DNA from: CAXBBB01 sp963841855
Lineage (GTDB): Bacteria; Bacteroidota; Rhodothermia; Rhodothermales; BA12
Assembly: GCA_963841855.1 (NCBI GenBank)
Contig: CAWJEJ010000001.1
Coordinates: 992,001 to 1,056,000, forward strand
Direction of reading: 5' to 3'
DNA length: 64,000 nt
Shown here: positions 1 through 9,645 of the stretch, piece after piece
How the letters are laid out: the number at the start of each line of letters is the position of its first letter
How positions within the stretch are numbered: the first letter of the stretch is position 1
Position numbers and translations under genes: made by a program
The notes under the pieces: model-generated
What the model saw: only the letters and a program-made list of their open reading frames with translations
What the model was told of the DNA's origin: nothing
Database searches by the model: none

Positions 1-27
1 AGAATACGAACGGCCCAGACGCACAAA

Positions 28-57
28 CGCCCGCCCCTCCGTTAGGAAGAGCGGGCG
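28..57 (-). terminator. Hairpin 3' of the DUF11 gene
   Basis: A seven-base GC stem (CGCCCGC at 28-34, GCGGGCG at 51-57) lies about 24 bases after the stop of the minus-strand gene. It is followed on that strand by a short T run. It probably ends or stabilises that transcript. Confidence 0.5.
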
Positions 58-81
58 CTCAGGTTGGGGCGATGTGCCGGT

Positions 82-3000
82 TTAGCGCGCGACGGTCAGC
101 GTGTTGGTCTTGACGCCCTGATCCGTAGCCAGGCGGTAGACGTACGTGCCGGCGGCGAGCGCGTGGGCGGCGAGCGGCGCGCTGTGCGTTCCCGCGGGGC
201 GCATCTCGTCGACCAGGACGGCGACCGAACGGCCGAGCATGTCGAACACTTCCAGGCGCACGTTGCTGGCGGTCGGGAGACCGTAGAACAGCGTGGCTTG
301 ATCGCGTGCTGGGTTCGGGGCGCTGGCGAGCGTGAGCGTCTGCGGCGCGGACCCATCGGCGATGCTCGTGAGCGTTCCGCCGACGAAGGCGACGCGCTCA
401 ATCGCGATCTCGAACTGCTCACCCTGCGAGGCGAGCGGGTAGAACGCGATCAGCGTCACGTCGCTGGCGTCGAGCGATCCCTGCGCGCCGCCGATGCGGG
501 CGAACTGCGACAGCGGGATCTGGATCGTCTGTCCGGCGACCAGATCGGCCGTGGCGACGAACTGCTGTGCCCAATCCGTAATCGACACTTTTTCGAGCGC
601 GATCTGGACGCGGCCACTGGCAGAGGCCGTGATCTCGACACCGTCGAAGTCGGTCAGGTCGACCGGCTGGCCTCCCGAGCGCAGGTAGCGAAACAGGCTG
701 GCGAACTCGCCCTGGCGGCCCGTCAGGGTTGCGGCGCGTTCGACGGCGTACGTTCCGCCGGGCTCGCCCATGTCGGGTGCTGCGGTCGTTTCGAAGCGGT
801 CGACAGTCGTTCCCGGTCCCGCCGTGAAGCTCCACGTGCCGTCGGCGAAGTAGAACTGATCGCCCGAGCGCACGTCGTCGATGGTGAACGATCCGTCGAA
901 GATGGGACCGACGTCGAGCTTGGCCGTCGCATAGGCGCTACCGTCGGCGGGTGCCGGGATGGTGAGCGTCTGCGTCACGTTCGAGCGCTGGGCGACGCCC
1001 GACTCGCTGCGGCTCACCGATCCGGTCACGTTGACCGTCACGGTTTCGCCCGTCGTGTTGCGGACGCGCAGTGCGATCGTTCCGTTGGCGTAGGCTCCGT
1101 CGACGACGTAGACGGCCGGGGCGCGTGCTCCCTTGCGGAAGGTGACGGGCGCATCGGCCGCCAGTTCGGCGAGCACGCCTCGGACCATCTCGGCGGTGAA
1201 GACCGGCGCAACGCTCCAGACCTGGAGGTTGACGACCGACAGCGCACCGGCGGGCACGTCGTACTGGTTCGGGGCGAACCGGCTCTCGACGACGTAGCCG
1301 TCGGGCATCCGGTAGGCAACGAAGCTGGCCGCGAAGTCGACGCTGCCGTCGGCATGGGCGAACTGCGAGAGCACGAACTGCTGGCCGTCGACGTCGAGCA
1401 TCTGAACGCTCTCCATCCGGCCACCGCCCAGGCGGTCACACGTTGCCTTGGCGTGGTCGTACAGCACTCCGCCTGGCGAAAGCGCTCCGAACATCGCACC
1501 GATCCGGCGTCCGTCGGGGCGCACGTAGTCGGCGGCGACGACATCGCGTGCGTTGGTCACACCGAGCAGGTCGGCGGGCGTCACGTCGAGCGCGTTCGTT
1601 CCGGCCGGTCCCCGTGCGGGCACCAAGTCGGCGAGCGTGCCGGCGCCTTTGCCCGACGTAGAGCCGAACGGCTGTGCGAACGGTGCGGCCATGATCGACG
1701 CTCTAGCGGCGATGTCCTGGCGGCGGCTGAACAGGCGCTGAGCCAAGAGCGTCGCCATCGAGCCGTCGCTTTCGACGCCTGCGTTGCCACCACCCGAGGC
1801 GTTGCCGCCGGTCGTGACGGCGCGGGCCTCGTCGTCTTCGCTCTGGTCGCCGTCGTCGTTGCCGGGCGCCGAGTCGGGATCGGGCTGATCCGACTTGGTC
1901 ACCTGGGCCAAGTTGACGAGCGCTTTGGCCGAGTCGACTTTGGCGACGTACGTCAGCGTTTCGGTCACGTCCGATCCGGCATAGGCCAGGTTCGGAGCGT
2001 TCCACGTGATCGTGCGGCTGCCGGCGTCGTAGCTGGCCGATCCCGGCTGCTGGACGAAGCTGCCAAACGTCAGGCCGACCGGGAGCACGTCCTGGACGAC
2101 GACACCCGTCGCCGATCCGGGACCGCTGTTGGTCAGCGCAAGGCTGAACGTCACGTCGTCGCCGACGGTCGGTGCCGGGTCGCTGGCGTACTTGGCGAGC
2201 GAGAGGTCGGCAGGCTGGACTGCGATGATCGCGGCTCCGTCCTGGTCGTCTTCGTTGGGGTCGTCGTTGCCGGGCGTCGAGTCGGGATCGGGCTGATCCG
2301 ACGCGGTAATCTCGGCTTTGTTGGTGAGCGAGCCGGGAGCCGTTACGGTTGCACGGAGGTGCAGCGTGGCGGACGCGCCGACGGCGAGGCTACCCAACGT
2401 CCACTGCGTGCGAGCGAAGTGTAGCTGCCTTTCGACGCGTTGGCACCGACGAACGTCAGTCCAGCCGGAAGCTCGTCCGTGACTTGAACGCCGGTTGCCG
2501 CTGCTCGGTCCGTCGTTGGTGACGACGATCGAGTAGACGATCTCCTCACCGACGCTCGGGCTTGCGTTGTCGACCGACTTGGTCAGGCGCAGATCCGCGG
2601 CGACGACGGTGATACCGGCGGTATCCTGATCGTCTTCTGTCGCTACGTCGTTGCCCGGCGTCGAGTCCACGTCCGGCTCGTTGGCCGTCGCGACCTGAGC
2701 CGTCGTCGACTGCGGTCCGGGGACGCTTGCCGTGGCGACGATGTCGAGCGTGACGGTCTGTCCCATCCCAATATCGCCTACGGTCCAGATGCCGGTCGCT
2801 TCGTCGTACGTGCCGACGCTCGGGTTGGCGCTCACGAACGTGAGGCCGGGCGGGAGCAGATCGGTCAGCGTGACGCCGGTGGCGTTGCTGGCTCCGGCGT
2901 TCTCGAGCGTGACGCGGAAGGTCACGTCGTCGCCCAGGTTGGGCGTGGTCGTGCCGACGACTTCGTTGGTGACTTCCAAGTCGATCTGGACACCACCGAT

Positions 3001-6000
3001 GGTCACGTCGTCCTGGTCGTCTTCGCTCGCGATGCCGTTGCCGGGCGTCGAGTCGATGTCGTCCTGGTCGGCGGCCGTGATCTCGGCGACGGGCGTGAGC
3101 GCTCCGGGCTGCTCGACGCGGACCACGATTTCGAGGCGCGTGTCGTCGCCCGCATCCAGATCACCGATGGTGAAGATGCCGGTCGTGGGGTCGTAGCTGC
3201 CGTTGCCGTTGTCGCTCACAAACGCGAGGCCGGGCGGAAGCTGGATCGTCGAGGCGATGCCGGTGCCGTCAGAGGGACCGACGTTGGACACGTCGATGAA
3301 CAGCGTCACGTTGTCGCCGACGTTGACGTTGGTGGCGCTCGCGCTGACTTCGACTTCCAAGTCGATGACGGGCGTCACGACGACGGTCGCTTTGGCTTCG
3401 TCGTCTTCGCTCTGGTCGCCGTCGTCGTTGCCGGGCGCCGAGTCGACGTCGGGTTCGTTGGCGGCGGACACCTGGGCGATGCTGTCGAAGCTGCCGTCAG
3501 CGTCTGCGCGGACTTCGACCGTGAGCGTGGCGCTCTCGCCGATGGCGAGGTTGCCGACGGTCCAGTCGCCCCCACCGAAGCTGCCCTGTCCGGCGTTGCT
3601 GCCGATGACAGTCAAGCCAGCCGGGATCGCGTCGGCGACCGAGACTCCGGTCGCGTCAGCCGAGCCGTCGTTGCGGACCGTGACGGTGAACGTCGTCGTT
3701 TCGCCGCGCTTGATCGTGCCGTCGGCGACGACGTTGGTCAGGCTCAGGTCGATCTGCGTGCCGCCGACCGTGGCGCTGGCCTGGTCGTCTTCGCTCGCGT
3801 CGTCGTTGCCGGGCGTCGAGTCGGGATCGGGCTGATCCGACGCGGTGACTTCGGCCGAGTTCGTGTTGGCTCCGGCCTTGGTGACGCGGGCTTTGATTTT
3901 CAGCACTTTCGACGTGCCGCTAGCGACCGATCCGACGTTCCACACGCCGGTGTTGGCGTTGTAGCTGCCGCCGCCGTTGTTCGACAGATAGGCGAGGCCG
4001 GTGGGCAGTTTGTCAGTGACCTGGACGCCGGTAGCGTCGCTGGGGCCGTCGTTGGTGATGCGGAGCGTGAACGTCACGTCATCGCCGACAACGGTGGTCG
4101 CGCTGCTGGCGATTTTGCTCAGGCTCAAGTCGGCCTGCTGTCCGGTCACGATGGCGAACGCTTCGTCGTCTTCCGACTGGTCGCCGTCGTCGTTGGCGGG
4201 CGTCGAGTCGATGTCGTCTTCGTTCGCCGCCGTCACCTGGGCGACGGCTTTGAGCGGACCGGCGTCGGTAACGCGGGCCACGACTTTGACGACTTTGCTG
4301 CCGCCCGTGGCGAGCGTGCCGCCGTTGATCGAAACGGTCTGTCCGGCCTGATCGGTCGTGTTGCCGCCGTCATCGCTGACGTAGACCAAACCGGCGGGAA
4401 GCACGAACTGCCCTTCGACACCGGTCGCCGTGCCCGAGGCGTTGGCGATGGTGACGGTAAACTCGACCAGATCGCCGACGTTGGGCGTGCTTTCGTCGAC
4501 CGTGACAGTCGTCGAGAGGTCGATGGGCGCTTTCACGTTCGTCGTTTCGGTCGCGCGGTTGTTGCCGCTGTTGGTCTCGGGCGTGTTCGACGAGATCGAA
4601 GCGGTGTTCGTGAGAACCGCGCCGTCGGCCGCCGTGACAGCCGCCGTGATCGTGAACGAGGCCGTGCCGTTGTTGGCGAAGTCAGCCGACTTGAGAAACG
4701 TGACGCTCTGTCCGCTCTGCATCGTCGCCCATCCGGCGGGCGCAGTCGACGAGACGTAGCTCAGTCCGGCGGGCAGCTGGTCGCTCACGAGAGCGCCCTT
4801 GGCCGCGTCCGGTCCGTTGTTGGTCGCGACGATCGTGTAGGTGACCTGCTGGCCGGGGCGAACGGGATCGACGTTGTCCGTCTTGGTGATGCTCAGATCC
4901 GTGCCCTTGCCGACGGTCGTCGTGGCGCTGTTCGAGCCGCTAACGATGTCGGTCGTGCCCAGCGTCGCCTTGCGATACCCGACAAGCGCCTGGTTGAAGA
5001 TGGTCGTGCCTTCGGAAACGCCTGCGTCGACGGTCACCTGAAAGCGGACCGTCGTGCTGGCGTTGGCCGAGAGTGTGCCGCCTTGGGTGCCGTTGGCGCC
5101 GTTGCCCAGGCGGAAGACGACTTCGTCATCCGACGCGTCGTACTCGGCCTGGTCGTTACCGGCCGCGTCGCTCTTGGCGCCGACGTTCGAGCCGGTAACG
5201 ATGACGAGCGATCCGGGCTTGTAGGTGGTGAAGGCGGGGATGGCGTCGGTCAGGATGACGTTCTGTGCGTCGTCCGGCGTGGCCTGATCGGCCTCGTTGG
5301 TGACGACCATCGTGTATTCGAGCACGTCGCCCGGCTCGGGCTTGCCGCCGTTGAGGTCGCGGAGCGTCTTGGTGATCGTCACGTCCGGCTCGTAGATCTC
5401 GGACGCGAACGTGAGCAGCTGGATCGAGATGCCCTCACCCGGCGCGCTCGAAATGGTCACGTCGGCGCCGGTGTCGCCGTTGCCTAGCAGGTTGTTGCCG
5501 CTGCCGTCGCGCGCAAAAAGCACGTCGACATCGGTCGAGAAGTTGTTCTCGTAGGCCGGAAGGTTGTTGACCGGCTGGCTGCCGAACATCGAGATGGTCG
5601 CGTTGCCGAAGTCGTCGATGGGGTTGGCGGCATTGCTCAGCTTGGTGCCGTTGACCGCGAAGAAGTCGCCCTGGCCCTGACCCGGCTTGCCCTTGTCGCC
5701 GTCGTAGAGCACGACGCCGACGTAGGGGTTGAAGCTGCCTGAGAGCGGCGTGGTAAAGCCGTTGGGCTTGACCGTGATCTCGCGCGGATTTCCGTTCGAG
5801 GTAACCTGTCCGCTGCCGTCGAAGACCGACAGGTTGCGGAAGGGTTCGTTGGGGTCTTCGTAGGCCACGACGAGCGTCCACGCCGCCCAGCCGTTCTCCT
5901 TCTGAACCGCATCGACGTCGGCGACGGTGTAGATGCCTGATCCGCCCTGCTGCACGAGCGCCGTCACTTCGGCGAAGTAGCCCTTGGTGTAGCCGTCGTC

Positions 6001-6546
6001 GTCCGACTGCTGCGCGTCGACCGAGACGTAGCTGTACCCGGTCGAAGAGGGCAAGTCGAACTTGACGTTGGCGAGTCCGGCGCCGTTGTTCGGGAAGTTT
6101 CTCAGCTGCTCTCCGCTGCTGCGCGTGCCCCAGTAGAGACCGGCCCAGATGATCGACGATCCGGCGGGCAGGTCGAGCTGCGAGCTGGACGAGTTGAACG
6201 TCGTCGAGACGTTGTCCACGTCGAGGTTGCGCAGGAAGAAGCGGTTGTTGCGCGGCTCTTCATTGCGGATCGGCGTCGGATTGGCGCCCAAGAGGACGCG
6301 CTCGCACTCCCGCTCGGCCTGGCTGCCGCTGCCGTCGAGCGATCCGTTGGTCGGATCGGCGTCGTTGTCGCAGGTGAGCGAGGTGTTGGCGGCGTAGGCG
6401 AAGTCGCCGGTGACGTTGGCCGAAAAGCGCTTGGAGAAGTCGCGGGCGATCTGCGCATCGGCAGTCGGGGCAAACGCGAACAGGACGCCGAGCACGAGGC
6501 TCAGAGCCAACGTCAGCGGACGTGTGGTGGTGTAGAGAGAGGGCAC
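82..6546 (-). CDS. Giant DUF11-repeat surface protein with T9SS sorting domain
   Basis: This is a 2154-residue secreted protein with a GTG start. Residues 1-31 are a signal peptide ending ADA before Gln32. Residues about 125-370 resemble the DUF3344-type domain often found ahead of DUF11 arrays. Residues about 387-1577 hold nine DUF11 (Ig-like) repeats, each opening with a pattern like ADLSLTK and containing a TxNxGP...TGVxVxDxLP core. They are joined by acidic linkers of the type TPGNDD...EDDQ. A Gly-rich spacer, a unique region and a carbohydrate-binding-like beta domain (about 1962-2042) follow. The last 80 residues are a T9SS type A sorting domain (PNPARD..., GTYVYRL, ending VAR). The expected role is cell-surface adhesion or matrix. 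Between about 2405 and 2507 the frame is wrong: the neighbouring frame carries the missing repeat sequence TGVQVTDELPAGLTFVG. Two compensating indels therefore scramble about 30 residues of the eighth repeat. Confidence 0.9.
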   Translation of the reverse strand: MPSLYTTTRPLTLALSLVLGVLFAFAPTADAQIARDFSKRFSANVTGDFAYAANTSLTCDNDADPTNGSLDGSGSQAERECERVLLGANPTPIRNEEPRNNRFFLRNLDVDNVSTTFNSSSSQLDLPAGSSIIWAGLYWGTRSSGEQLRNFPNNGAGLANVKFDLPSSTGYSYVSVDAQQSDDDGYTKGYFAEVTALVQQGGSGIYTVADVDAVQKENGWAAWTLVVAYEDPNEPFRNLSVFDGSGQVTSNGNPREITVKPNGFTTPLSGSFNPYVGVVLYDGDKGKPGQGQGDFFAVNGTKLSNAANPIDDFGNATISMFGSQPVNNLPAYENNFSTDVDVLFARDGSGNNLLGNGDTGADVTISSAPGEGISIQLLTFASEIYEPDVTITKTLRDLNGGKPEPGDVLEYTMVVTNEADQATPDDAQNVILTDAIPAFTTYKPGSLVIVTGSNVGAKSDAAGNDQAEYDASDDEVVFRLGNGANGTQGGTLSANASTTVRFQVTVDAGVSEGTTIFNQALVGYRKATLGTTDIVSGSNSATTTVGKGTDLSITKTDNVDPVRPGQQVTYTIVATNNGPDAAKGALVSDQLPAGLSYVSSTAPAGWATMQSGQSVTFLKSADFANNGTASFTITAAVTAADGAVLTNTASISSNTPETNSGNNRATETTNVKAPIDLSTTVTVDESTPNVGDLVEFTVTIANASGTATGVEGQFVLPAGLVYVSDDGGNTTDQAGQTVSINGGTLATGGSKVVKVVARVTDAGPLKAVAQVTAANEDDIDSTPANDDGDQSEDDEAFAIVTGQQADLSLSKIASSATTVVGDDVTFTLRITNDGPSDATGVQVTDKLPTGLAYLSNNGGGSYNANTGVWNVGSVASGTSKVLKIKARVTKAGANTNSAEVTASDQPDPDSTPGNDDASEDDQASATVGGTQIDLSLTNVVADGTIKRGETTTFTVTVRNDGSADATGVSVADAIPAGLTVIGSNAGQGSFGGGDWTVGNLAIGESATLTVEVRADADGSFDSIAQVSAANEPDVDSAPGNDDGDQSEDDEAKATVVVTPVIDLEVEVSASATNVNVGDNVTLFIDVSNVGPSDGTGIASTIQLPPGLAFVSDNGNGSYDPTTGIFTIGDLDAGDDTRLEIVVRVEQPGALTPVAEITAADQDDIDSTPGNGIASEDDQDDVTIGGVQIDLEVTNEVVGTTTPNLGDDVTFRVTLENAGASNATGVTLTDLLPPGLTFVSANPSVGTYDEATGIWTVGDIGMGQTVTLDIVATASVPGPQSTTAQVATANEPDVDSTPGNDVATEDDQDTAGITVVAADLRLTKSVDNASPSVGEEIVYSIVVTNDGPSSGNRRSSHGRASGWTDVRRCQRVERQLHFARTQWTLGSLAVGASATLHLRATVTAPGSLTNKAEITASDQPDPDSTPGNDDPNEDDQDGAAIIAVQPADLSLAKYASDPAPTVGDDVTFSLALTNSGPGSATGVVVQDVLPVGLTFGSFVQQPGSASYDAGSRTITWNAPNLAYAGSDVTETLTYVAKVDSAKALVNLAQVTKSDQPDPDSAPGNDDGDQSEDDEARAVTTGGNASGGGNAGVESDGSMATLLAQRLFSRRQDIAARASIMAAPFAQPFGSTSGKGAGTLADLVPARGPAGTNALDVTPADLLGVTNARDVVAADYVRPDGRRIGAMFGALSPGGVLYDHAKATCDRLGGGRMESVQMLDVDGQQFVLSQFAHADGSVDFAASFVAYRMPDGYVVESRFAPNQYDVPAGALSVVNLQVWSVAPVFTAEMVRGVLAELAADAPVTFRKGARAPAVYVVDGAYANGTIALRVRNTTGETVTVNVTGSVSRSESGVAQRSNVTQTLTIPAPADGSAYATAKLDVGPIFDGSFTIDDVRSGDQFYFADGTWSFTAGPGTTVDRFETTAAPDMGEPGGTYAVERAATLTGRQGEFASLFRYLRSGGQPVDLTDFDGVEITASASGRVQIALEKVSITDWAQQFVATADLVAGQTIQIPLSQFARIGGAQGSLDASDVTLIAFYPLASQGEQFEIAIERVAFVGGTLTSIADGSAPQTLTLASAPNPARDQATLFYGLPTASNVRLEVFDMLGRSVAVLVDEMRPAGTHSAPLAAHALAAGTYVYRLATDQGVKTNTLTVAR

Positions 6547-6902
6547 CGTGGTGAGTCGGTTTGGAGTAGGAATCGTGGCTACCTATCTCTTCGTCAACTA
6601 CCGTGCCGTCGTCGTCACGACAAGTATCCCACGTGTCGATCCTAGCTTTTTGCATCATAACTACTTACGCCTCTTCGTTTTTCTGCGATTTACGCTCAAT
6701 TCCCGGCGACCTATCCATTTCACCGGCGCGTCTGGTCTCACCTTGATCCGGCTCAATCTCATCCTGATTCGGCGCTCTGTCTCATCTCGCATTCGCCCCA
6801 TCCAACTTGGGACACAACCGCCACACTCTCGCCGCCTCGCCGACGTGAACCGAACAGGCACCCAGCGCGAGATTGGGACTGATCTATTCGACCCCTTCGC
6901 TC
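6547..6902. other. Divergent intergenic region
   Basis: About 356 bases separate the minus-strand DUF11 gene from the plus-strand DUF1800 gene. The region is less GC-rich than its surroundings around 6640-6720. It must hold promoters for both genes, but I could not assign a convincing Bacteroidota -33/-7 pair. No gene was recognised here. Confidence 0.4.
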
Positions 6903-8939
6903 ATGCGCGCCCTCTTCCTGCTCCTGATCTTCTCTGCCCCAATGCTCGCGCACGCCCAAACCGGCGTCAGGCTACCCGCTACCGACCTGACCGATGCCCA
7001 AGCCGCCGCGCACGCGCTCAACCGCCTCGCGTACGGCCCGCGAGCAGGCGAAGTCGACTTGATCTCGGGCGATCTGGCCAGGTGGATCGACCGGCAGTTG
7101 GGGCAGTCGCTGGACGACTCCGAGCTGGATGCGCGACTGGCGCAGGCGTACCCGTCGACGGCGCTGTCGCTGTATGAGACCGGCGCTGCCTTCCCCTCTC
7201 CCGCCGTCCGTCTGCGCGCGTTTCAGGCGATGCAGGAGGGCGGGGGTAGAGGCATGATGGGCGAGAGCGGGATGCGCGGCGAAGCGCAGGGCGGCAGGCG
7301 TGGACGCGGCCGGGGACGGATGCAGCGCGGACAGATGGGACGCGGATCGGCGCAGTCTCAGATGGAGATGCGGCAGCGCGGGATGGGCGGTAGGAGCGGC
7401 GGACGGATGCCGGGCATGGGCGGCGACTCAATGCGCGCGGGTGGCGGCCAGCAGGCGCTGATCGACGACCTGATCAACGGTGTGCGGCCCGAACAGGGAT
7501 CGCAGCGCGCGCGCGTGGCCGAGCGGATCGAAGAGCGGACGGGCTTCCGCGACCTGCGCGACTTGTTCTACGACGCCAACTCGTCCAAACTCGAACGCGC
7601 GATCCACTCAGGCAACCAACTCGAAGAAGTGCTCGTCGACTTCTGGTTCAACCACTTCAACGTCTCGCTGGGTAAGATCAACGACGCCGGACCGTTCGTC
7701 CCGTCGTTCGAGTGCGACGCTATCCGCCCGCACGTGCTGGGTAACTTCCGCGATATGCTGGAGGCGACCACCCTGCACCCGGCGATGCTGTTCTACCTCG
7801 ACAACCACCGATCCAACGCCGACGCGGACCGTCAGACGCTCGCCCCTCGCCAGGCAGCCGAGCCCTCGACCGGAGGCGGCGGGCAGGGCGGACAGGCGCC
7901 GGGCATCAACGAGAACTTTGCGCGCGAGCTGTTCGAACTGCACACGCTCGGAGTCGACGGCGGGTACACGCAGCGCGACATCGAAGAGGCGGCGCGCGTG
8001 CTGACCGGCTGGAAAGTCAGCCCGCTGGTGTTTCCGCTGGGAGACAGACGCGCGCAGGTCGAGCGCCGGATCAGTCGCAGCGCCGAGTCGGGCAATGGCT
8101 ACGTATTCGACGCGCGGCAACACGACGCCGAGGCCAAGCAGGTGATGGGCGTCGACTTCCCCGCTGGTGGCGGAGCGGCAGAGCTAGAAGCCCTACTCGA
8201 CTTGGTCGCCTACCACCCGTCGACGGCGCGCTTCCTGTCGACCAAACTGGCGCAGAAGTTCGTCAGCGACACGTCGCCCGACGCGCTGGTCGACGATCTG
8301 GCCCGCGTCTACCTGGACAGCCGGGGCGATTTGCAGGCCGTGATGCGTGTCCTGGTCGAGCATCCCGCGTTTTGGTCGGACGAGGCCGTCGCGGGCAAGA
8401 TCAAGACGCCGCTCGAAACCGTCGCCAGCGCCGCTCGCGCGGTCGGCGCCGACGTGACCGATCCGGCCGAGTTGATCCGCTGGACCACGCGGATGGGGCA
8501 GCCGCTCTACGCCTACAACGCGCCGACGGGCTATCCCGAAGAGTCGGCTCCTTGGGTCAACGGCGCAGCTCTGCTCAACCGGATGAACTTCGGAATCGAA
8601 CTGGCGACGGGCCAGATCGCGGGCGTCACCATCGACCTGCTCGCGCTCAACCAGCGCCGCGAACCCGAGAGCGCCGAAGATGCCCTGCTGACCTACCTCC
8701 CGATCCTGCTGCCCGGCCGCGACACCGCAGAAACCGCCGCGCTGCTCATGCCCACGCTCCGCGACCCGGCGCTGGACGCTCGGCTCGACGCGGCGACGGG
8801 AGAAGACGACATGGGCGAGATGCCGCAAGCATCGTCCGCTGGCAACCAGACGCAGGGCGGCGATGCGCCTGCTTCGTCGGCGCAGCTGGCTCAGGTCGTT
8901 GGATTGATTCTAGGCTCGCCCGAGTTTCAGCGGCAGTAA
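6903..8939 (+). CDS. DUF1800 domain secreted protein
   Basis: A 678-residue protein of the DUF1800 family, whose biochemical role is not established. It is regularly encoded beside DUF1501 proteins, as here. The start at 6903 was chosen over an in-frame ATG 30 bases upstream because it opens directly with a signal peptide (MRALFLLLIFSAP... ending AHA before Gln). DUF1800 hallmarks are the N-terminal ALNRLAYGPR, the motif DFWFNHFNV, NENFARELFELHTLG, then LTGWK, and a C-terminal ALLNRMNFG. Residues about 110-184 are an insertion very rich in Gly, Arg, Met and Gln that splits the early part of the domain. The DUF1501 partner follows 700 bases downstream on the same strand. Confidence 0.85.
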   Translation: MRALFLLLIFSAPMLAHAQTGVRLPATDLTDAQAAAHALNRLAYGPRAGEVDLISGDLARWIDRQLGQSLDDSELDARLAQAYPSTALSLYETGAAFPSPAVRLRAFQAMQEGGGRGMMGESGMRGEAQGGRRGRGRGRMQRGQMGRGSAQSQMEMRQRGMGGRSGGRMPGMGGDSMRAGGGQQALIDDLINGVRPEQGSQRARVAERIEERTGFRDLRDLFYDANSSKLERAIHSGNQLEEVLVDFWFNHFNVSLGKINDAGPFVPSFECDAIRPHVLGNFRDMLEATTLHPAMLFYLDNHRSNADADRQTLAPRQAAEPSTGGGGQGGQAPGINENFARELFELHTLGVDGGYTQRDIEEAARVLTGWKVSPLVFPLGDRRAQVERRISRSAESGNGYVFDARQHDAEAKQVMGVDFPAGGGAAELEALLDLVAYHPSTARFLSTKLAQKFVSDTSPDALVDDLARVYLDSRGDLQAVMRVLVEHPAFWSDEAVAGKIKTPLETVASAARAVGADVTDPAELIRWTTRMGQPLYAYNAPTGYPEESAPWVNGAALLNRMNFGIELATGQIAGVTIDLLALNQRREPESAEDALLTYLPILLPGRDTAETAALLMPTLRDPALDARLDAATGEDDMGEMPQASSAGNQTQGGDAPASSAQLAQVVGLILGSPEFQRQ

Positions 8940-8975
8940 TGCGAAGTTTGATTGTCTTGTGTCCGCTGCGCGGGG

Positions 8976-9135
8976 CCTTCTTTTCGCTTGATCGAAAAGG
9001 AAGTAAAAGATCAAGGCTGGACTCGCTCCGGCTGACGCGGCGCTACGTTCGCTAGAATCGTCCAAACTCGCTGCGCATCGGTGATGCTGCGCTCAAACAG
9101 GACGATTCTGGCCGCTCTCTTCGCTCTGCGTCTAT
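8976..9135. repeat. Intergenic inverted-repeat element after the DUF1800 gene
   Basis: A small hairpin (TTTTCG...CGAAAA, around 8983-9000) follows the DUF1800 stop. After it comes a segment bounded by a 10-base inverted pair, AGAATCGTCC at 9054-9063 and GGACGATTCT at 9100-9109. No coding potential is apparent. It looks like a composite repeat or terminator region. Confidence 0.4.
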
Positions 9136-9164
9136 TTCGCCGGACCGAGATCAGGCCGCCATAC

Positions 9165-9354
9165 CTGGGCTACGTTGACGTTCGACTCGGTTCGCTTCTG
9201 CGGCGCACCTGCACGTTCTGCCGCATTGTCCTGCATCGCCGGGACCGCAACCCCGTCTGTTTGCTTCGTGACCCCCTGCGTCGGTTCGGACGCCTCACAT
9301 CCCGCACATCGCGCTCGCAGCCGCTTCCTTCCCCTGATTGGCAACGCGCCCTAG
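9165..9354. mobile_element. Degenerate copy of the MITE-like element seen at 27073-27238
   Basis: About 70 bases from 9172 match 27080 onward at high identity, including the shared block CGCTTCTGCGGCGC. The right-hand 40 bases match the end of the other copy, from GCAGCCGCTTC through the final CTAG at 9351. The ends are decayed, so perfect terminal inverted repeats are not visible here. The middle is diverged and longer than in the other copy. Confidence 0.5.
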
Positions 9355-9400
9355 CACCGCGACCTGCCGACTCTGACAGGATGCACCGAAGTCTCCACTT

Positions 9401-9472
9401 GGTCATCGCGAGCGAAGCGTGGCGATCTCCACCGGTTGAGAGGCTGAGAGCGTCGCGCTCTACTCGCGAGGA
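9401..9472. repeat. REP-like GCGAG/GGCGATCTCC element, partial
   Basis: The left arm TCATCGCGAGCGAAGCG... through GGCGATCTCC is clear at 9403-9430. The right arm is strongly degenerate. It belongs to the same dispersed family as the complete hairpins at 47823, 49435 and 53104. Confidence 0.6.
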
Positions 9473-9645
9473 TCGAGTAGAGCAGCGAGCCAACCCGTCA
9501 CTCTGACGCAGTCGCAGCATGGGTCCAGCAACACGGATGCACCCCGGCTTGGCACCACCGCCACACTTTCGGGACGAACCCGTCGTCGCTCTGGGTCAAC
9601 ATGCGCGCAGCACGGCCCGTTTATCCAGCACAATCCAACGAACTC

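Noticed and set aside
64..2424. Long open frame on the plus strand opposite the DUF11 gene
   Set aside because: It is antisense to a clearly coding repeat protein, is rich in Arg, Gly and Val, and shows no domain. GC-rich coding DNA commonly leaves open frames on the other strand.
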